Assembly (NCBI GenBank): GCA_934621485.1
Contig: CAKTUS010000072.1
Span: 1-14,029, forward strand
DNA: 14,029 nt
Direction of reading: 5' to 3'
DNA from: an uncultured Clostridia bacterium
GTDB lineage: Bacteria; Bacillota; Clostridia; Christensenellales; Aristaeellaceae
The translations under genes were made by a program, and so were the position numbers. Below the pieces are notes generated by a model. The model saw only the letters and a program-made list of their open reading frames with translations, searched no databases and was not told the origin of the DNA. This document shows, one piece after another, positions 12,442-14,029 of the stretch (within the stretch, counting starts at the first letter, position 1; each line of letters opens with the position of its first letter).

Positions 12442-13776
12442 ATGTACGTGATGAACGCAGAGGAATTATGGGGAAACGCCTGCAAACTGCTCAAACAGGA
12501 GATGGTACGCGTCAGCTATGACACCTGGATTGCCACCCCCCTGAAGCCCTATGCGCAGGCCGAAGACGTACTGCTTTTGGAATGCACCGCCCCGGCCATG
12601 CTGGATGTGGGCATCCGCCGTTACATGGACCAAATTCAAAGCGCGGTCAACCGGGCGGCGGGCCAGGCCCTGCGGGTGGAAATTCTCTGCGGCGACGATT
12701 TGAAAAACCGGCTGAACGAGCTGCAATCCCAAAAAAGCGGCAACGCTTTGGCCATGCTCAACCCCAAATATACCTTTGATACCTTTGTAGTAGGCTCGTC
12801 CAACCGTTTTGCCCATGCCGTCTCGCTTGCCGTAGCCGAAATGCCCGCCGAAGCGTACAACCCGCTGTTCATCTACGGCGGCGTGGGCCTGGGCAAAACC
12901 CACCTGATGCACGCCATCGGCCACTATGCTCACGACATGTACCCGGAAAAGAAAATCCTGTATATTACCAGCGAGGACTTCACCAACCAGCTGGTCAGCG
13001 CCATGCAGTCCAACCAGAATCAGCAGTTCCGCGACCGTTTCCGCAACGCCGATATCCTGCTGGTGGACGATATTCAGTTTATTGCAGGCAAAAAGGGCAC
13101 CGAGGAGGAGTTTTTCCACACCTTTAACCACCTGCGCGACGCCAACAAGCAGATTGTGATGACCTCCGATAAGCCTCCCAAGGAAATTCAAAAGCTGGAG
13201 GAGCGCCTGTGCAGCCGCTTTGAAGGCGGGCTGGTGGCCGATATTCAGCGGCCCGACTTTGAAACCCGTCTGGCTATTCTGCGCAAAAAAGCCGAATATG
13301 AAAAACTGGTCATCAGCGATGATATTCTGGTGCTCATCGCCGAAAAAATCGATACCAACATCCGTGAGCTGGAGGGCAGCCTCACCCGCCTGACCGCCTA
13401 CTCCAGCCTGACCCGCCGCCCCATCGACATGCAGCTGGCCCGGGAAGCGCTGCGGGAACTGTTTAAGCACAAAGCCACCCACCTGATTACCGCCGACAGC
13501 ATCCAGGAAGCTGTGGCGGACTATTACGGCATTACGGTGGACGATATCCGCAGCTCCAAGCGCAACCACGAGGTAACCGTTCCCCGGCAAATCGCCATGT
13601 ACCTGACTCGGGAAATGATGGGCCTGAGTCTGAAAAAAATCGGCGACGCTTTTGGAGGCCGCCATTACACCACCGTAATGTCCTCCATCGACAAGGTGGA
13701 GGAGTCCATTCGCCAGTCCCCCAGCATGGCCAGCCTGCTGGACGACGTGCGCAGGCTCATCAAAGATGTGAAATAA
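12442..13776 (+). CDS. dnaA: Chromosomal replication initiator protein DnaA
   Basis: A 444-aa DnaA that binds DnaA boxes and opens the origin. Domain I (about 1-85) contains the expected ELW start and helical region; domain II is very short; the AAA+ domain III has Walker A GGVGLGKT (146-153) and Walker B ILLVDDIQF (Asp209-Asp210); domain IV begins near VPRQIAMYL (380-388). The DNA-recognition motif reads GGRHYTTV (405-412), where E. coli and most bacteria have GGRDHTTV: the Asp and His that contact box bases are His408 and Tyr409 here. Length is normal. GGAAGG at 12432-12437 is 4 nt from ATG 12442, 10 nt from GTG 12448 and 13 nt from ATG 12451, so a start up to three codons later is possible. 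Boxes upstream suggest autoregulation. dnaN does not follow. Confidence 0.97.
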   Translation: MYVMNAEELWGNACKLLKQEMVRVSYDTWIATPLKPYAQAEDVLLLECTAPAMLDVGIRRYMDQIQSAVNRAAGQALRVEILCGDDLKNRLNELQSQKSGNALAMLNPKYTFDTFVVGSSNRFAHAVSLAVAEMPAEAYNPLFIYGGVGLGKTHLMHAIGHYAHDMYPEKKILYITSEDFTNQLVSAMQSNQNQQFRDRFRNADILLVDDIQFIAGKKGTEEEFFHTFNHLRDANKQIVMTSDKPPKEIQKLEERLCSRFEGGLVADIQRPDFETRLAILRKKAEYEKLVISDDILVLIAEKIDTNIRELEGSLTRLTAYSSLTRRPIDMQLAREALRELFKHKATHLITADSIQEAVADYYGITVDDIRSSKRNHEVTVPRQIAMYLTREMMGLSLKKIGDAFGGRHYTTVMSSIDKVEESIRQSPSMASLLDDVRRLIKDVK

Positions 13777-13819
13777 TTCCTTTCTTTTGTAGATATTCAA
13801 GAATTTTTTGCAAAACGCT

Positions 13820-13847
13820 TTGCAAATGCAGCCGTTCATGCTATAAT
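13820..13847 (+). promoter_or_regulatory. Sigma-A promoter for the zinc-ribbon protein gene
   Basis: TTGCAA at 13820-13825, a 16-bp spacer and a perfect TATAAT at 13842-13847 lie about 45 bp after the dnaA stop. Transcription would start near 13853-13855. The next gene can therefore be expressed independently of dnaA. A weak ATTC-AA-GAAT hairpin with TTTTTT (13795-13809) just before it may end some dnaA transcripts. Confidence 0.7.
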
Positions 13848-13851
13848 ACAG

Positions 13852-13934
13852 CCGTTGCCCCGGCTCAGGTAATGTGGTTTCAGGTTCCTACCCCTTCTTT
13901 GCTGGAAGCATGGAAACCTACAACCAAGTAACGG
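13852..13934 (+). ncRNA. Possible structured 5' leader RNA
   Basis: The leader from the predicted start to the ribosome site can form nested pairings: CCGTTGC (13852-13858) with GTAACGG (13928-13934) including one G-U; GGTT (13876-13879) with AACC (13922-13925); AGGTT (13882-13886) with AACCT (13915-13919); CC/GG (13887-13888, 13912-13913); and CTTC (13894-13897) with GAAG (13905-13908). I could not match it to a known riboswitch class. The pairing is hand-drawn and may be chance. Confidence 0.3.
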
Positions 13935-13981
13935 AAAGCAAATGGGAAACGCACCAACAAAGAAAATGGAGGAAACCAACC

Positions 13982-14029
13982 ATGTTTGAAGACAAGACTT
14001 TGGTATGCCGCGACTGTGGCAAGGAATTC
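13982..14029 (+). CDS. Zinc-ribbon domain protein, 5' part only
   Basis: The first 16 codons (MFEDKTLVCRDCGKEF) are seen before the window ends. The CxxC pair (Cys9, Cys12) followed by GKEF matches the N-terminus of the small probable zinc-binding domain proteins (zf-trcl type) common in Clostridia; the second cysteine pair should lie beyond the window. GGAGG at 13968-13972 gives 9-nt spacing to ATG 13982. An in-frame ATG at 13910 would add 24 residues but has no ribosome site and lies in the putative folded leader, so I reject it. The promoter at 13820-13847 serves this gene. Its exact role is unknown. Its place directly after dnaA, where dnaN is expected, is unusual. Confidence 0.75.
   Translation, partial: MFEDKTLVCRDCGKEF

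Noticed and set aside
12152..12451. Frames of 60-100 codons in the dnaA upstream region
   Set aside because: No ribosome sites; they overlap DnaA boxes and promoters on both strands.
12466..13839. 457-codon - strand frame opposite dnaA
   Set aside because: It is the antisense shadow of dnaA, a common result in GC-rich coding sequence.
13876..13925. Small SRP RNA or a preQ1-type riboswitch in the zinc-ribbon leader
   Set aside because: The SRP core (GGAAGGAAGCAG-type loop) is absent, and the short C-rich resemblance to preQ1 aptamers does not extend to the required pseudoknot tail.

Overview
The window looks like chromosomal DNA of a fairly GC-rich member of the Clostridia (Bacillota). The grounds are strong AGGAGG-type ribosome sites, sigma-A promoters with 16-17 bp spacers, a PnrA/BmpA-type nucleoside ABC transporter operon, a membrane ferredoxin-TlpA protein preceded by the end of a CXXC small protein, and a Gram-positive-style dnaA/oriC arrangement. 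I cannot name a genus.

Layout. 1-1641 (+): the tail of a small CXXC protein, probably broken, overlapping a 505-aa protein that joins a NapH/YccM-like iron-sulfur membrane module to a TlpA/thioredoxin domain. 1642-2056: a hairpin-rich non-coding block bounded by two nearly identical terminator-like hairpins. 2057-2225: a small membrane protein that looks frameshifted. 2353-3753 (+): an unrecognised secreted protein with its own clear promoter. 3754-4217: a second non-coding block made of the same repeat modules, partly inverted. 4218-8894 (-): a four-gene nucleoside uptake operon (lipoprotein, ATPase, two permeases) with a good promoter and an internal terminator after the lipoprotein gene. 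9056-12007 (-): a small one-helix membrane protein, a 618-aa GT-C-like polytopic membrane protein and an unrecognised soluble protein. 12032-12441: the non-coding dnaA upstream region, a probable origin with a DnaA-box cluster and divergent promoters. 12442-13776 (+): dnaA. 13777-14029: a promoter, a leader of about 130 nt that can fold, and the start of a zinc-ribbon protein gene.

How it fits together. Genes from 4.2 to 12.0 kb are transcribed away from the dnaA upstream region and dnaA is transcribed in the opposite direction, as expected around a bidirectional origin. dnaA is not followed by dnaN, its usual neighbour in Bacillota. Its DNA-recognition motif reads GGRHYTTV where GGRDHTTV is typical, and two of its putative boxes lie in a 44-nt near-palindrome. 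I see no defence system, CRISPR array, rRNA, tRNA or transposase gene. The least explained parts are the repeat blocks, the dnaA palindrome and the leader before the zinc-ribbon gene.
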